The notes: a model not told the origin generated them from the letters alone. Positions 16,984-26,287 are shown, counted from the stretch's first letter. The stretch is 64,000 nt of DNA from Caenimonas sedimenti (GCF_007833165.1 NZ_VOBQ01000010.1:62001-126000); one strand, 5' to 3'. Translations and numbers: made by a program.

Positions 16984-18285
16984 ATGAACGATTCCCTGGG
17001 CCTCGCCCTGTCCGGCGCCAACGACGCCAGCCTGCGCGCTTACCAAGCCGCGCTCGACCAATTCAAGTGCTTCACCGGCGACCCGGCGGCCTTGGCGCAA
17101 GAAGCCATCACCGCGAGCCCCACGATGACGATGGCGCACGTGCTCCAGGCCTGGCTGCACCTGCTGGGCACGGAGCCCGGCGGCGTGGCCGTTGCACGCG
17201 CCGCCTGCGCCGCCGCCGCGGCACTCCCGGCCAACGGGCGCGAGCAGATGCACCTGCAGGCCGCCACGCTGCTGGCGCACGGCCACTGGGTGGAGGCCGG
17301 GCGCGTGCTCGAGGACCTGTCGCTCGCGTGGCCGCTCGACCTGCTGGCGCTGCAGGCCGGCCAGCAAGTGGACTTCTTCACGGGCGACGCGCGCATGCTG
17401 CGCGACCGCATCGCGCGGGCCCTGCCGGCCTGGCGCCGCGGCCTGTCGGGCTACCACGCCGTGTTGTCCATGCATGCCTTCGGCCTCGAAGAGACGGGCG
17501 ACTACGGCAACGCGGAAAAGCAGGGCCGGCTCGCGGTCGAGCTGGAGCCGCGTGACGGCTGGGGCTGGCATGCGGTGGCGCACGTGCTGGAGATGCGCAA
17601 CGACCCGGTGGCGGGCGCCGAGTGGCTGGGCCGGAACACGGACACCTGGTCCGAAGGCAGCTTCCTCGCCGTGCACAACTGGTGGCACCTGGCGCTGTTC
17701 CAGCTGGAACTCGGGCGCCACGACGAAGTGCTGCGGCTCTATGACGAGTCGATCGGCGGACCCGGCTCCAGCATGATGCTGGACCTCGTCGATGCTTCCG
17801 CCATGCTCTGGCGGCTGCAGCTGCGCGGCGTCGACATCGGCGAGCGCTGGGAGGCCGTGGCGGACCGCTGGCAGGCCGCCGGGGTGCCGGGCCAGATGGC
17901 CTTCAACGACCTGCACATGATGATGGCGTTCGTCGGCAGCGGCCGCCAGGACGCCCAGCTGGGCGTGCTGGAAGCGCAGCGCCAGGCGATGGAACGCGAT
18001 GACGACAATGCCTTCTTCACGCAGGCGGTCGGCTATTCGGCGACGCGCGCGGTGCAGGCCTTCGGCGCGGGGGATTTCTCGCGCAGCGTGCAGGCGCTGC
18101 GCGCGATCCGCAGCAACGCGCATCGGTTCGGCGGCAGTCATGCCCAGCGTGACGTGCTCGATCTGACGCTGCACGAGGCCGCACGCCGTGGCGGCATGGA
18201 CAAGCTGGCGGCCGGGCTGCACATCGAGCGCCTGGCGCTGCGGCCGCGCACCCGGCAGCTGCGCGCGATGCTGCTGGCCGCCTGA
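16984..18285 (+). CDS. Tetratricopeptide repeat protein 38-like
   Basis: A 433-residue, wholly helical protein with degenerate TPR units. The pattern (AALDQFKCFTGDPAALAQEAI; FGLEETGDYGNAEKQGRLAVELEPRDGWGWHAVAHVLEM; HNWWHLALFQLELGRHDEVLRLYD) is that of the TTC38 family. The role is unknown in bacteria. The ATG at 16984 is preferred to 16966 because AAAGG lies just before it. No signal peptide. It ends 7 bp before the convergent hydratase gene. Confidence 0.75.
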   Translation: MNDSLGLALSGANDASLRAYQAALDQFKCFTGDPAALAQEAITASPTMTMAHVLQAWLHLLGTEPGGVAVARAACAAAAALPANGREQMHLQAATLLAHGHWVEAGRVLEDLSLAWPLDLLALQAGQQVDFFTGDARMLRDRIARALPAWRRGLSGYHAVLSMHAFGLEETGDYGNAEKQGRLAVELEPRDGWGWHAVAHVLEMRNDPVAGAEWLGRNTDTWSEGSFLAVHNWWHLALFQLELGRHDEVLRLYDESIGGPGSSMMLDLVDASAMLWRLQLRGVDIGERWEAVADRWQAAGVPGQMAFNDLHMMMAFVGSGRQDAQLGVLEAQRQAMERDDDNAFFTQAVGYSATRAVQAFGAGDFSRSVQALRAIRSNAHRFGGSHAQRDVLDLTLHEAARRGGMDKLAAGLHIERLALRPRTRQLRAMLLAA

Positions 18286-18292
18286 GTGCAGG

Positions 18293-19045
18293 CTAGAACT
18301 GGGCGGACGCTTCGCCGATCCCCTCGAACACGGCGTGCACCAGGTCGCCGGGCTGCGCCATCAGCAGGCCGCACCAGGTGCCCGTGGTCACGACCGTGCC
18401 GGCCGGCACGACCGTCCCGTCGCGCGTCGCATGGCGCAACCACGACGCCAGGTGCGAGCCGGGGTCGACCAGCGCGTGCGAGCCCTGGAAGCTTTGCGCC
18501 GGCGCGGCACCGATGCGGACCACGCATGTCTGCCGCGCCCAATCGCGCCCCGCATACGGCACCCAGGCGCCGAGCACCAGCGCGCCGTGCGACTGCAGGT
18601 CGGCGAGCTTGAACAGCGCCGGCGCCTGCCGCCCTTCGGCCCAGCGCGAATCGACGACCTCGATGGAGACGGCCATGGCATCGATCAGTGACGCCGCGGC
18701 GTCGTCTCCCAGCATCTCGGCCTCCGCGTGACCGATGTCGCGCGCGAGCCGCAGCGCGATCTCCGCCTCGATGCCGCGCCAGTTGAAGTGCAGGTCGCGC
18801 AGGTCGGCGGGGCTGATGCGCACCCCGGCCGCGGGCAGGGCGGCGTGGGTCACGGTGGCGAGCGTCGGGCCACCGCTTTTCCAGTGGCGATGCGCGTCCA
18901 GCCGGCCTTGCGCCGCGACGGCCGACTGCACCGCATAGGCCGCCCTCGCGTCCGGCAGGAGATCGCCCAGCGAAGCTGCCGACACCGGTTGCCGCTCGCG
19001 CCGGGCCCGCAGCAAAGCGGCGGTGACTTGTTCGGTTCCGTTCAT
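18293..19045 (-). CDS. 2-keto-4-pentenoate hydratase (MhpD)/fumarylacetoacetase-type family protein
   Basis: A 250-residue member of the FAH/MhpD superfamily. The IEAEIALRLARD segment (about residues 93-104) carries the metal-binding acidic residues, SIEVVDSRW continues the ligand set, and a GTVVTTGTWCGLL segment near the C terminus matches the family turn. Family members hydrate 2-hydroxypenta-2,4-dienoate or decarboxylate 4-oxalocrotonate in meta-cleavage pathways. The start overlaps the amidase stop (ATGA), so translation is coupled. Together the pair suggests a short route for an amide-bearing 2-oxo acid; that is inference. Confidence 0.75.
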   Translation of the reverse strand: MNGTEQVTAALLRARRERQPVSAASLGDLLPDARAAYAVQSAVAAQGRLDAHRHWKSGGPTLATVTHAALPAAGVRISPADLRDLHFNWRGIEAEIALRLARDIGHAEAEMLGDDAAASLIDAMAVSIEVVDSRWAEGRQAPALFKLADLQSHGALVLGAWVPYAGRDWARQTCVVRIGAAPAQSFQGSHALVDPGSHLASWLRHATRDGTVVPAGTVVTTGTWCGLLMAQPGDLVHAVFEGIGEASAQF

Positions 19046-20472
19046 GCGATGTCCGGCCAGCGGCCGCTCCAGGGTTGCAGTTGCTCCAATTGTGCGGCCA
19101 GCGCCAGCAGCAGGTCGTCGCTGCCCGCGGCGCCCACCAGTTGCAGGCCGATCGGCAGGCCCGCGCGCGAGGGCCGGCACGGCAGCGCAATCGCGGGCAG
19201 GCCGGCCGCGTTGGCCCACCAGGTGAATGCCGCATGGTCACGCGGGCCGGCAGGCTCGCCGCCGATCCGCGCGGGATACGCGTCCTCCACCGGCCACGGC
19301 AGCGCCGCGGTGGCCGGCGTGACGATGACGTCGATGCGTTCGAACAGCAACGCGGCCTCACGGCGCAAGGCCTGCACGTGCGAGTCGATCTCCGCTGGCC
19401 GTGCGGCCGGCAGCGCGGCGCCCTGCGCCGCCATCTCGCGGTACTTCGCGGACGCGCCCGCGCCCCACGCGGGCCGTGCTTCGAACAACCGGGCCAGCCC
19501 GAGCTGCGCCACCTGCGGCCAGGCGCGGTCGAAGCCGGAGAGGTCGAGCGGCAGCGGACCGCTTTCGACGACGTGACCCGCGCCGGCCAGAAGCCGAGTG
19601 GCGGCGTGCACGGCATCGGCGATCTCCGGGGCGATGGGCAAGCTGCCCATGCGCCCGACGTGCAGGATGCGCAGGCGGCGCGCATCGCGGGCGTCCGTCC
19701 CCGGCGCCGCGCGCAGCACGTTCAGCAGCATCGCCGTGTCCGCGACCGTTCGCGCGATCAGGCCGACGACTTCGAAATCCAGCAGCAGCGGCGGCAGCCC
19801 GTGCGCGCGGGCGATGACCCCGATCGATGGCTTGAAGCCGACCAGACCCGTGTGCGCCGCCGGGCGCCGCGTGGAGCCGCCGCCGTCGGTGCCCAGGGCG
19901 AGCGGGGCGATGCCCGCTGCCACCGCGGCCACCGCGCCGCCGCTGGAGCCGCCCGGCGTGAGCCGCAGGTCCCAGGGGTTGCGCGTCGTGCCGAACAGCG
20001 CGTTGCTGGTGGTGCCCTCGAGCGTGAACTCCGGCACGTTGGTCTTGCCGAGCAGCAGCGCGCCGGCCGCGCGCAGCCGCGCGACCGCCGTCTCGTCGTG
20101 CTCCGGGCGGAAGTCATGCAGCGCGGGGGTGCCCCAGGTCGTGGGCAGGTCGTGTGTGGGCAGGTTGTCCTTGGCCGTGAACGGCACGCCGTCCAGCGGG
20201 GACAGCGGGCGGCCGGCCGCGTGCCGCCGCGCCGAGGCCGCGGCCTCGCGCAGGAAGGCCTCGTCGCGCCGCGCGACGACGGCGTTGATGCGGGGGTTCA
20301 CCGCATCCAGCCGCTGCAGGCAGGCGTGCGCGGCGGTGAGTGGCGTGAGCTGTCCGGAGCGGTAGGCGCGCTGGAGTTCTTCAGCGGCGAGCTGCCACAC
20401 TTCGGCATCGGCCGCGCGGGCCGTGAATAAGTCACGGGACACGGGGTCGCGGGTGGGCGCGGCGTTGCGCAA
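19042..20472 (-). CDS. Amidase signature family enzyme
   Basis: A 476-residue amidase signature (AS) enzyme. The Ser-cisSer-Lys triad is visible as Lys in FTAKDN, Ser in LTPGGSSGGAVAA and the nucleophile Ser in GTDGGGSTRRP. It resembles aspartyl/glutamyl-tRNA amidase-type or aryl-acylamidase enzymes, but it stands alone without GatB/GatC, so a small-molecule amide is the likely substrate. It diverges from the FecR-domain gene (72-bp gap) and is translationally coupled to the downstream hydratase gene. Confidence 0.82.
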   Translation of the reverse strand: MRNAAPTRDPVSRDLFTARAADAEVWQLAAEELQRAYRSGQLTPLTAAHACLQRLDAVNPRINAVVARRDEAFLREAAASARRHAAGRPLSPLDGVPFTAKDNLPTHDLPTTWGTPALHDFRPEHDETAVARLRAAGALLLGKTNVPEFTLEGTTSNALFGTTRNPWDLRLTPGGSSGGAVAAVAAGIAPLALGTDGGGSTRRPAAHTGLVGFKPSIGVIARAHGLPPLLLDFEVVGLIARTVADTAMLLNVLRAAPGTDARDARRLRILHVGRMGSLPIAPEIADAVHAATRLLAGAGHVVESGPLPLDLSGFDRAWPQVAQLGLARLFEARPAWGAGASAKYREMAAQGAALPAARPAEIDSHVQALRREAALLFERIDVIVTPATAALPWPVEDAYPARIGGEPAGPRDHAAFTWWANAAGLPAIALPCRPSRAGLPIGLQLVGAAGSDDLLLALAAQLEQLQPWSGRWPDIA

Positions 20473-20512
20473 TTTACGTCCTCTTTACGGCGAGGCCCGA
20501 GTCTGGCACGTT

Positions 20513-20526
20513 GTGGATACATCCAC
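20513..20526. promoter_or_regulatory. Inverted repeat between divergent amidase and FecR-domain genes
   Basis: GTGGAT and its reverse complement are separated by AC, 19 bp before the FecR-domain gene start at 20545 and 41 bp from the amidase start. It could be an operator. Arms are only 6 bp, so chance occurrence is possible in GC-rich DNA. Confidence 0.3.
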
Positions 20527-20544
20527 GTCCCACACTTGCATGCC

Positions 20545-22611
20545 ATGAGTACCCATTTCACTTCGCTGGTGCGGCGCCATGTGCCATGGCTGGCGGCGCT
20601 GTTCCTCTGGTCGGCCTCCGCGGTGTTGGCGCAGGCCCAGCAGGAGGCGGACCCGCCGGGGCGGGTCGCCAGCCTGAGCTATCGGCAAGGTGGCGTGGTC
20701 TTCGCGCCGGAAGGCGAGGAAGAGTGGGTCGACCTGCCGGTCAACCGGCCGCTCACCCAGGGCGACCGTCTGTGGAGCGACAAGGCGGCCCGCGCCGAGC
20801 TGCACCTGGGTTCGGCGACGGTGCACGTCGACGGCGAAAGCCATCTCGGCTTGAGCACGCTCGACGACAACGCGGCGCAGTTCATCCTGATGCAGGGTTC
20901 GGTCAACGCCCGCGTGCGTGAACTGGCGGCCGGCGAGAACTTCGAGATCGACACGCCCAACCTGGCGTTCCGTGCGCAGCAGCCGGGCGACTTCCGCATC
21001 GACGTGGATGCCGGCGGCCGCGAAACGCGCGTGACCGTGCACAGCGGGACGGCCGTGGTGTTCGGCGAGGGCGGCCAGTCCGTCAACCTCGGCGCGGGCC
21101 AGCAGGCCACTTTTGCCGGCCGCTTCCTCGCGCCCGTGCAGCAGCAAGCCGCGGTGCAGCAGGACGCCTTCGGCCAATGGGCCGCGGAGCGCAAGCGCGC
21201 GGAAGACCTTTCGGTCGCCGCGCGCCACGTGCCCCGCGGCGTGGTCGGCTACCAGCAGCTCGACCAGCACGGCACGTGGTCGCAGGACGCGACGTACGGC
21301 GAAGTCTGGTACCCGCAGGTGACCGTGCAGGACTGGGCGCCCTACCGCTATGGCCGCTGGGAACACATCCAGCCCTGGGGCTGGACCTGGATCGACGACG
21401 CGCCCTGGGGGTTCGCGCCGTTCCACTACGGCCGCTGGGCGCAGATCGGCCCGCGCTGGGCCTGGGTGCCCGGCCGCCTCGCGCCGCGCCCCGTCTATTC
21501 GCCCGCGCTCGTGGCATTCTTCGGCGGTGCGGGCGGCGGCCTGACGATCTCCTCCGGCCCCGGCGTCGGCTGGTACCCGCTGGGTCCCGGCGAAGCGTGG
21601 TGGCCCAGCTATCGCCACAGCTCGCGCTACATCACCTACGCCAACGCCCACATCGACCTGCATCGCTACCACCGCAACTTCCACGGCCACATGCACCGGC
21701 AGCGGCACCATGCGGTGACGGCGGTGCGCGAGGACGATTTCCGCCATGGCCGGCCGGTGCGCAGCCACTGGCGCCCGGTGAACCCGTCCGCCATCGGCCA
21801 GGCGCATTTCGGTGCCATGCCGGTGCGGCCGGACCGCCGCGAACGCGGCGAGCGCTACGCCCACACGATGCCGCGCCTGAACACGGCCCCGCCGCCTGCC
21901 GCCGTGCCGGCCATGCCCAGCCGGCAATGGGGCTTCCGCGATGGCGGGGGCCGCGGGCAGGCACGCCAGCGCGATGACCGCCATGACGGCAACGACCGCG
22001 GCGACCGCAATGACCGCTTCGACGGCCGGCGCGGCGGTTGGCCACAGCAGGCGCAGCAGCCCCAGCAGCCGCAAGTGCAGTTGCGCGCGGCGCAGCCGGT
22101 GAGCCCGCAGCAGCCCTGGGCCGGCCGCGATGGCGACCGCGACCGCGACAACGCGCTGCGCGAGCAACATCGGGCCCTGCGCGAGCAACAGCGCCTGCAA
22201 GGCGATGCAGAGCGCGCCGCGCGGGACCAGATGCGCCAGCAGCTCATGCAGCGCCAGCAGCAAGAGCAGGCGGGCCGCCCATGGCAGGAGCGCCAGCAGC
22301 GCGAACCAGTGCGCGAACAGCGCGAAGGCTGGCAGCGCCAGCGCGGTGACGAGCGCTCGGTGCGGGCCGTCGAGGCGCGCGCGGCGCCGCCGATGCCGCA
22401 GGGCGGTGCCGTTTTCGGGGCGCCGCAGATGCGCGCCGCGCCGCCGCAGCCGGCGATGCCGATCCACAGCGGCCGCGCCGATCGCGTCGAGCGCCACCAT
22501 CCGCAACGCGCCGACCATGACCGCGGCCGCGGTGGTGACGGCGGCGGCCGGGGTGACCGGGGCGGCCACCGCGGCGATGACGATGGCCGTGGCCGGGGGC
22601 GCGGCGGTTGA
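20545..22611 (+). CDS. Exported FecR-domain / DUF6600 protein
   Basis: A 688-residue secreted protein. A signal peptide ends near AVLAQAQ (about residue 32). A FecR-type beta domain follows (about 45-195; WVDLPVNRPLTQGDRLW and GESHLGLSTLDDNAAQF). The next region is the aromatic-rich DUF6600 type, with YGRWEHI, WGWTWIDDAPWGFAPFHYGRW and ARPVYSPALVAFFGG-like segments (about 250-340). The last 250 residues are a disordered tail rich in Arg, Gln, Pro and Gly (many QQP, RDGDRDRD and HRALREQQ stretches). It is probably an envelope protein, and no FecI-type sigma factor is adjacent. The ATG at 20545 is chosen because the upstream in-frame start is TTG. Confidence 0.78.
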   Translation: MSTHFTSLVRRHVPWLAALFLWSASAVLAQAQQEADPPGRVASLSYRQGGVVFAPEGEEEWVDLPVNRPLTQGDRLWSDKAARAELHLGSATVHVDGESHLGLSTLDDNAAQFILMQGSVNARVRELAAGENFEIDTPNLAFRAQQPGDFRIDVDAGGRETRVTVHSGTAVVFGEGGQSVNLGAGQQATFAGRFLAPVQQQAAVQQDAFGQWAAERKRAEDLSVAARHVPRGVVGYQQLDQHGTWSQDATYGEVWYPQVTVQDWAPYRYGRWEHIQPWGWTWIDDAPWGFAPFHYGRWAQIGPRWAWVPGRLAPRPVYSPALVAFFGGAGGGLTISSGPGVGWYPLGPGEAWWPSYRHSSRYITYANAHIDLHRYHRNFHGHMHRQRHHAVTAVREDDFRHGRPVRSHWRPVNPSAIGQAHFGAMPVRPDRRERGERYAHTMPRLNTAPPPAAVPAMPSRQWGFRDGGGRGQARQRDDRHDGNDRGDRNDRFDGRRGGWPQQAQQPQQPQVQLRAAQPVSPQQPWAGRDGDRDRDNALREQHRALREQQRLQGDAERAARDQMRQQLMQRQQQEQAGRPWQERQQREPVREQREGWQRQRGDERSVRAVEARAAPPMPQGGAVFGAPQMRAAPPQPAMPIHSGRADRVERHHPQRADHDRGRGGDGGGRGDRGGHRGDDDGRGRGRGG

Positions 22612-22994
22612 GCAGCCACGCCTTTGGCTGGCTGGGCCGGCGCCGCCACGCGGCGGACCCGCTCAGCCCCTGGCAGTCGCACGAGGTGGCGAGGTCCGGC
22701 CTGCCGCTGCGGCCGCTGGAGGCCGTGACGCCCCGCGCTGGCGGTGACATGGCGGCGGCGGAGCCCAGCCAACCGACAGCTGATCCGCCCGGACCAGCCG
22801 GCCACTAGGCCAACCCCGGCCGGCACGCGCCGGTTGTTCCTCCTCGACCGCGCGCACCCGTCGGCACCCGCGTTGCCACCGTCTCCCACACATGAGCTGG
22901 GAGCGGCTCGGCAGCGCCGCGCGGCTGTGTGCGATGCCGCACAGACGCCGCCGCGGCGTGCGCCCATGCTGCGGCTCAGTCAACGAGGATTCCC
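22612..22994. other. 383-bp intergenic region with no clear gene
   Basis: It is GC-rich with no convincing protein-coding signal. A 66-codon frame (22608-22808, TTG start overlapping the FecR-gene stop) is open but has no recognisable features. A weak hairpin (an AACC...GGTT-flanked GC stem) lies near 22811-22838, and small inverted repeats such as CTCCCA...TGGGAG lie near 22885-22910. The GAGGA ribosome site of the next gene is at its right end. Confidence 0.4.
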
Positions 22995-24974
22995 ATGAAC
23001 AGATACTTGAATACGCGTGCCGGCTGGCCGTGGCTGGCCGCACTTTTGTGGGCCGCCACCGTCGCAGGCTGTGGCGGGGGCAGCGAACCCATCCTGGGCT
23101 TCGACTGGGCCGCCAGACCACCGACCGTGAGCGCGGTGGCGCCGGTCAACGGCGCCGCCGGTGTCGCCGTGAACAACGCCGTCATCAGCGCCGACTTCAG
23201 TGAACCCATGGCGCCGATCACCGGGTCCGCGAGCTTCGTGGTGAGCTGCGCCGCGCCGTGCACCTCGCCTGCTGGCACCGTCAGCCTCGATGCCACGCGC
23301 CGCATCGGCACCTTCACGCTCGCTCCGGGTACCGCGCTCGCGCCCCTGACCACCTACACGGTCACGGTCACGGGCGCGCGCAGCGCCGCGACAGGGCTGC
23401 CGCTCGCCGTCCCGTTCGTGTGGCGATTCACCACGGGACTCACCCCCGACATCACGCGGCCGCGCGTCGCGCTGACGGTCCCTGCCACCAGCAGCCCCGG
23501 TCCGACGCCTGGCGTGCCCGCCAACACGGCGGTCACCGCCGCGTTCACCGAAGACATGGCGCCCCTGAGCATCTCTTCGGCCAGCTTCACGCTCACCTGC
23601 GCGCTGCCTTGCATCTCCCCGGTCGGCACCGTCAGCTACGTCGTCGGCAACCGCACCGCGGTGTTCACCCCGGCCGTGCCGCTGACACCCGGCGCGACGT
23701 ACACGGCGGTGATCACGAGCGGCGCCACGGACCTGACCGGCAATGCGCTGGCCGGGAACCAGGCCGCCCTGCCGGCCGCCAGCAACTACATCTGGACTTT
23801 CACCACCACGACCCCGCTGGCGCCGGCAGCGCTGTCGGTCGCCAGCACCAACCCTTCGGCCAGCTCCAGCAACTTCGCGTTCTGCTCCAACGGAACGGTC
23901 AATGCCACGTTCAATGTGCCTTCGGGCCTGCGGATGGACCCGACCACGATCAACGCGGCCAACTTCACCGTGACGGAACCTGGTGGAACCCGGGTGATCG
24001 CTTCATCGGTGGTCCTGGACACCGCCACCGGCCGGATCGCCACCTTCACGCCGCAGGGACTCCTGTCACCGGGATCCAGCTACACCGCGCGCATGCGGGG
24101 CGGCGCAGGCGGCGTGCGGGACCTGGCCATCCCCGGCAACACCATGCCGGCGGATGTCAGCTGGAACTTCGTGGTGGGCACCTGCACCGCCGGCGGGCCC
24201 GGCCCGGGCCCCGTCGCGCCGGTCCCGAACCCGTCGATCCTCGGCACCGCTTCGACGTTCGGCACGTTCGGCGGCTCGGCCGGAACCACCAACCAAGGCA
24301 TCCTGACCGTGATCAACGGCGACATCGGGACCACCGCGGTTTCCACGGCCGTCACGGGCTTCCACGACGCGGGCCCGGGCTGCACCTACACGGAGACGCC
24401 GCTGAACGTGGGGACCGTGAACGGGCTGATCTACACGGCACCGCCGCCCCCGACCGCGGCCTGCCCGACGGAGGGCACACCCGCCACCCTCGCGGCGGCC
24501 ACGCAGGCGCTCGCCGATGCGAACGCCGCGTACAACAACCTGGCGGCCCGCCCGCCCGGCCCGAACGCCGGCGCCGGCAACCTGGGCGGCCTCACGCTGG
24601 CCCCCGGCGTCTACACCGCGGCCCCGGCCTTCATGATCGTCGGCGCCGACCTGACACTGGACGCGCAAGGAGATCCCAACGCGGTCTGGGTGTTCCAGAT
24701 GCCCACATCGCTCACGGTCGGCGCTCCTGGCTTCCCGCGCAGCATCATCCTGAGCAACGGAGCGCAGCCCAAGAACGTGTTCTGGCAGGTGGGCTCGGCC
24801 GCGACGATCAATCCGGGCGGCGGCGGCACCATGGTGGGCACCGTCATCACGCAAGCGGGCGCCGTGGTCTCGACGGCGGGCGCACTGGGTGTGACCACCA
24901 TCAACGGGCGCCTGCTCTCGCTCGGCGCTTCCGTGACCCTGGTGAACACGGTCATCAACGTGCCGCCTCCCTGA
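22995..24974 (+). CDS. Ig-like (Big_5) plus DUF3494 ice-binding-like lipoprotein, copy 1
   Basis: A 659-residue lipoprotein (lipobox ATVAGC, Cys26). Three bacterial Ig-like Big_5 domains follow, each opening with a PTVSAVAPVNGAAGVAVN- or VASTNPSASS-type strand and holding ITGSASFVVSC / SISSASFTLTC segments. The C-terminal 230 or so residues are a DUF3494 beta-helix with diagnostic pieces NGDIGTTAVSTAVTGF, LTLAPGVYTA, WVFQMPTSLTVG and NVFWQVGSAATIN. Ice-binding proteins and some surface adhesins have this fold. GAGGA precedes the ATG at 22995. It is paired with the downstream OmpA gene, and both are duplicated in the next 3.2 kb. Confidence 0.88.
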   Translation: MNRYLNTRAGWPWLAALLWAATVAGCGGGSEPILGFDWAARPPTVSAVAPVNGAAGVAVNNAVISADFSEPMAPITGSASFVVSCAAPCTSPAGTVSLDATRRIGTFTLAPGTALAPLTTYTVTVTGARSAATGLPLAVPFVWRFTTGLTPDITRPRVALTVPATSSPGPTPGVPANTAVTAAFTEDMAPLSISSASFTLTCALPCISPVGTVSYVVGNRTAVFTPAVPLTPGATYTAVITSGATDLTGNALAGNQAALPAASNYIWTFTTTTPLAPAALSVASTNPSASSSNFAFCSNGTVNATFNVPSGLRMDPTTINAANFTVTEPGGTRVIASSVVLDTATGRIATFTPQGLLSPGSSYTARMRGGAGGVRDLAIPGNTMPADVSWNFVVGTCTAGGPGPGPVAPVPNPSILGTASTFGTFGGSAGTTNQGILTVINGDIGTTAVSTAVTGFHDAGPGCTYTETPLNVGTVNGLIYTAPPPPTAACPTEGTPATLAAATQALADANAAYNNLAARPPGPNAGAGNLGGLTLAPGVYTAAPAFMIVGADLTLDAQGDPNAVWVFQMPTSLTVGAPGFPRSIILSNGAQPKNVFWQVGSAATINPGGGGTMVGTVITQAGAVVSTAGALGVTTINGRLLSLGASVTLVNTVINVPPP

Positions 24975-25009
24975 TCCGCGCCGCGCACAGTCCCACAAGA
25001 AAGCAAGAC

Positions 25010-26179
25010 ATGAACACCACAAGAAACTCCGTGGCCCTGGGCTGCCTGGCCCTCGCGGGCCTGGCCAGCCCGGCCGCGTCTGCCCAGGATTCGGGCTGGT
25101 ACGCCGGCGGCGGCATCGGCCGCGCCACCAGCTCCATCGATGACGAACGCATCCGCGCCGGCCTGGCGAACCAGGGGCTGGCCACGAGCGGCATGGCCCA
25201 CGACGAGCGGGACGTGGCATACCGCCTGTTCGGCGGTTACCAGTTCAACCGGCATTTCGGCATGGAGGCGGGCTGGTTCGACCTGGGCCGGTTCGGCTTC
25301 ACGGCCGACACGGCACCGCCGGGCCGGCTGACGGGCGATGTCCGCATGCGCGGCTTCAACCTCGACCTGGTGGGCACGCTCCCCCTCACGGAGCGCTTCG
25401 CGCTGCTGGGCCGCGCGGGCGTGGTCCATGCGCAAACCCGCGGCAGCTTCGGCGCGACCGGTGCGGTGAGCAATCCCTACGGTGCCACCAGCACCAGCGA
25501 GCGCGACGTCGGCTTCAAGCTCGGCGCCGGCTTCGCCTGGCAGATGAGCCCGGCCTGGCAGCTGCGCGCCGAAGCGGAGCGCTATCGAATCGACGACACG
25601 GTGGGCAACAAGGGCAACGTCGACGTCGTGTCGCTCAGCGTCGTCTACCGCTTCGGGGCTTCGGCGGCGCCTCCGCCGCGTGCTGCCGCCGCGCCGGCAC
25701 CCGCGCCGGTCATCGCCGCGTCACCGGCGCCGGCGCCGGCACCGGTCAGCGTGCCGCCCGCGCTGCCGCCGGCGGACCCGGTCGCGCCGCCGTCCGCTCC
25801 GGCGCGCGTGCGATTCTCGGCCGATGCACTGTTCGATTTCGACCGGTCGACGCTGCGGCCCGAAGGCCAGCGCCAGCTCGACGCCTTCGCGCAGCAGTTG
25901 CGCGGCGTGCGCCATGATGGCGTGCAGGTGATCGGACACACCGACCGCATCGGGTCCAAAGCCTACAACCTGCGCTTGTCGCAGCAGCGTGCCGCCGCCG
26001 TGCAGACGCACCTGGGCCAGGCCGGCGTGGCCGTCGCTGGCATGAGCAGCCGCGGTGCCGGGGAAGAGCAACCCGTCACCATCCCGGGCGACTGCAAGGG
26101 CAACCAGCCCACCGCAGCCCTGGTGAAGTGCCTGCAGCCGGACCGCCGCGTGGAAGTCGAAGTGACCGGGACGCGCTAG
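25010..26179 (+). CDS. OmpA family outer-membrane beta-barrel protein, copy 1
   Basis: A 389-residue protein: signal peptide (about 1-25, ending SPAASAQD), an 8-stranded OmpA-type barrel (YAGGGIGRATSS, RLFGGYQFNRHFGMEAGWFDLG and LVGTLPLTERFALLGRAGV pieces), an Ala-Pro linker (about 230-270), and a C-terminal OmpA domain binding peptidoglycan (VRFSADALFDFDRSTLRPEG, IGHTDRIGSKAYNLRLSQQRA). It is likely cotranscribed with the DUF3494 lipoprotein 35 bp upstream. A 9-bp-stem hairpin follows 26 bp after the stop. Confidence 0.9.
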   Translation: MNTTRNSVALGCLALAGLASPAASAQDSGWYAGGGIGRATSSIDDERIRAGLANQGLATSGMAHDERDVAYRLFGGYQFNRHFGMEAGWFDLGRFGFTADTAPPGRLTGDVRMRGFNLDLVGTLPLTERFALLGRAGVVHAQTRGSFGATGAVSNPYGATSTSERDVGFKLGAGFAWQMSPAWQLRAEAERYRIDDTVGNKGNVDVVSLSVVYRFGASAAPPPRAAAAPAPAPVIAASPAPAPAPVSVPPALPPADPVAPPSAPARVRFSADALFDFDRSTLRPEGQRQLDAFAQQLRGVRHDGVQVIGHTDRIGSKAYNLRLSQQRAAAVQTHLGQAGVAVAGMSSRGAGEEQPVTIPGDCKGNQPTAALVKCLQPDRRVEVEVTGTR

Positions 26180-26204
26180 AGCGCGTTCAGGGCACCCGGC
26201 AACT

Positions 26205-26227
26205 CAGGCTGGCCGTACGCCAGCCTG
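26205..26227 (+). terminator. Hairpin between the two duplicated modules
   Basis: A perfect 9-bp stem (CAGGCTGGC and its complement) with loop CGTAC starts 26 bp after the stop of the first OmpA gene. No T run follows, so termination would not be of the classical intrinsic type. It separates copy 1 from the promoter region of copy 2. Confidence 0.45.
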
Positions 26228-26287
26228 GGCGTTGCTAGTCTGCAACACTGCATCTTTACCATTCTGGGCCTCAGCAGTGAGGTTTCC

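Larger units (their letters stand above)
22995..26179 (+). repeat. Tandem duplication, copy 1 of lipoprotein + OmpA module
   Basis: This unit (DUF3494 lipoprotein, 35-bp gap, OmpA-type protein) is repeated in the same order and orientation at 26288-29511. The protein pairs align over their whole length, and many DNA stretches are near-identical (for example around the Ig-like domain PATSSPGPT and the OmpA VGNKGNVDV coding regions). Drift between copies shows that the duplication is not recent. Confidence 0.85.

Noticed and set aside
22608-22808. Small protein after the FecR-domain gene
   Set aside because: The frame uses a TTG start overlapping the preceding stop, has no ribosome site and gives no recognisable or balanced composition.
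23258-25009. In-frame extension upstream of the first OmpA gene
   Set aside because: It overlaps the DUF3494 lipoprotein gene in another frame and has no family content. The OmpA gene has its own signal peptide starting at 25010. The extension before 28285 for copy 2 is rejected for the same reason.
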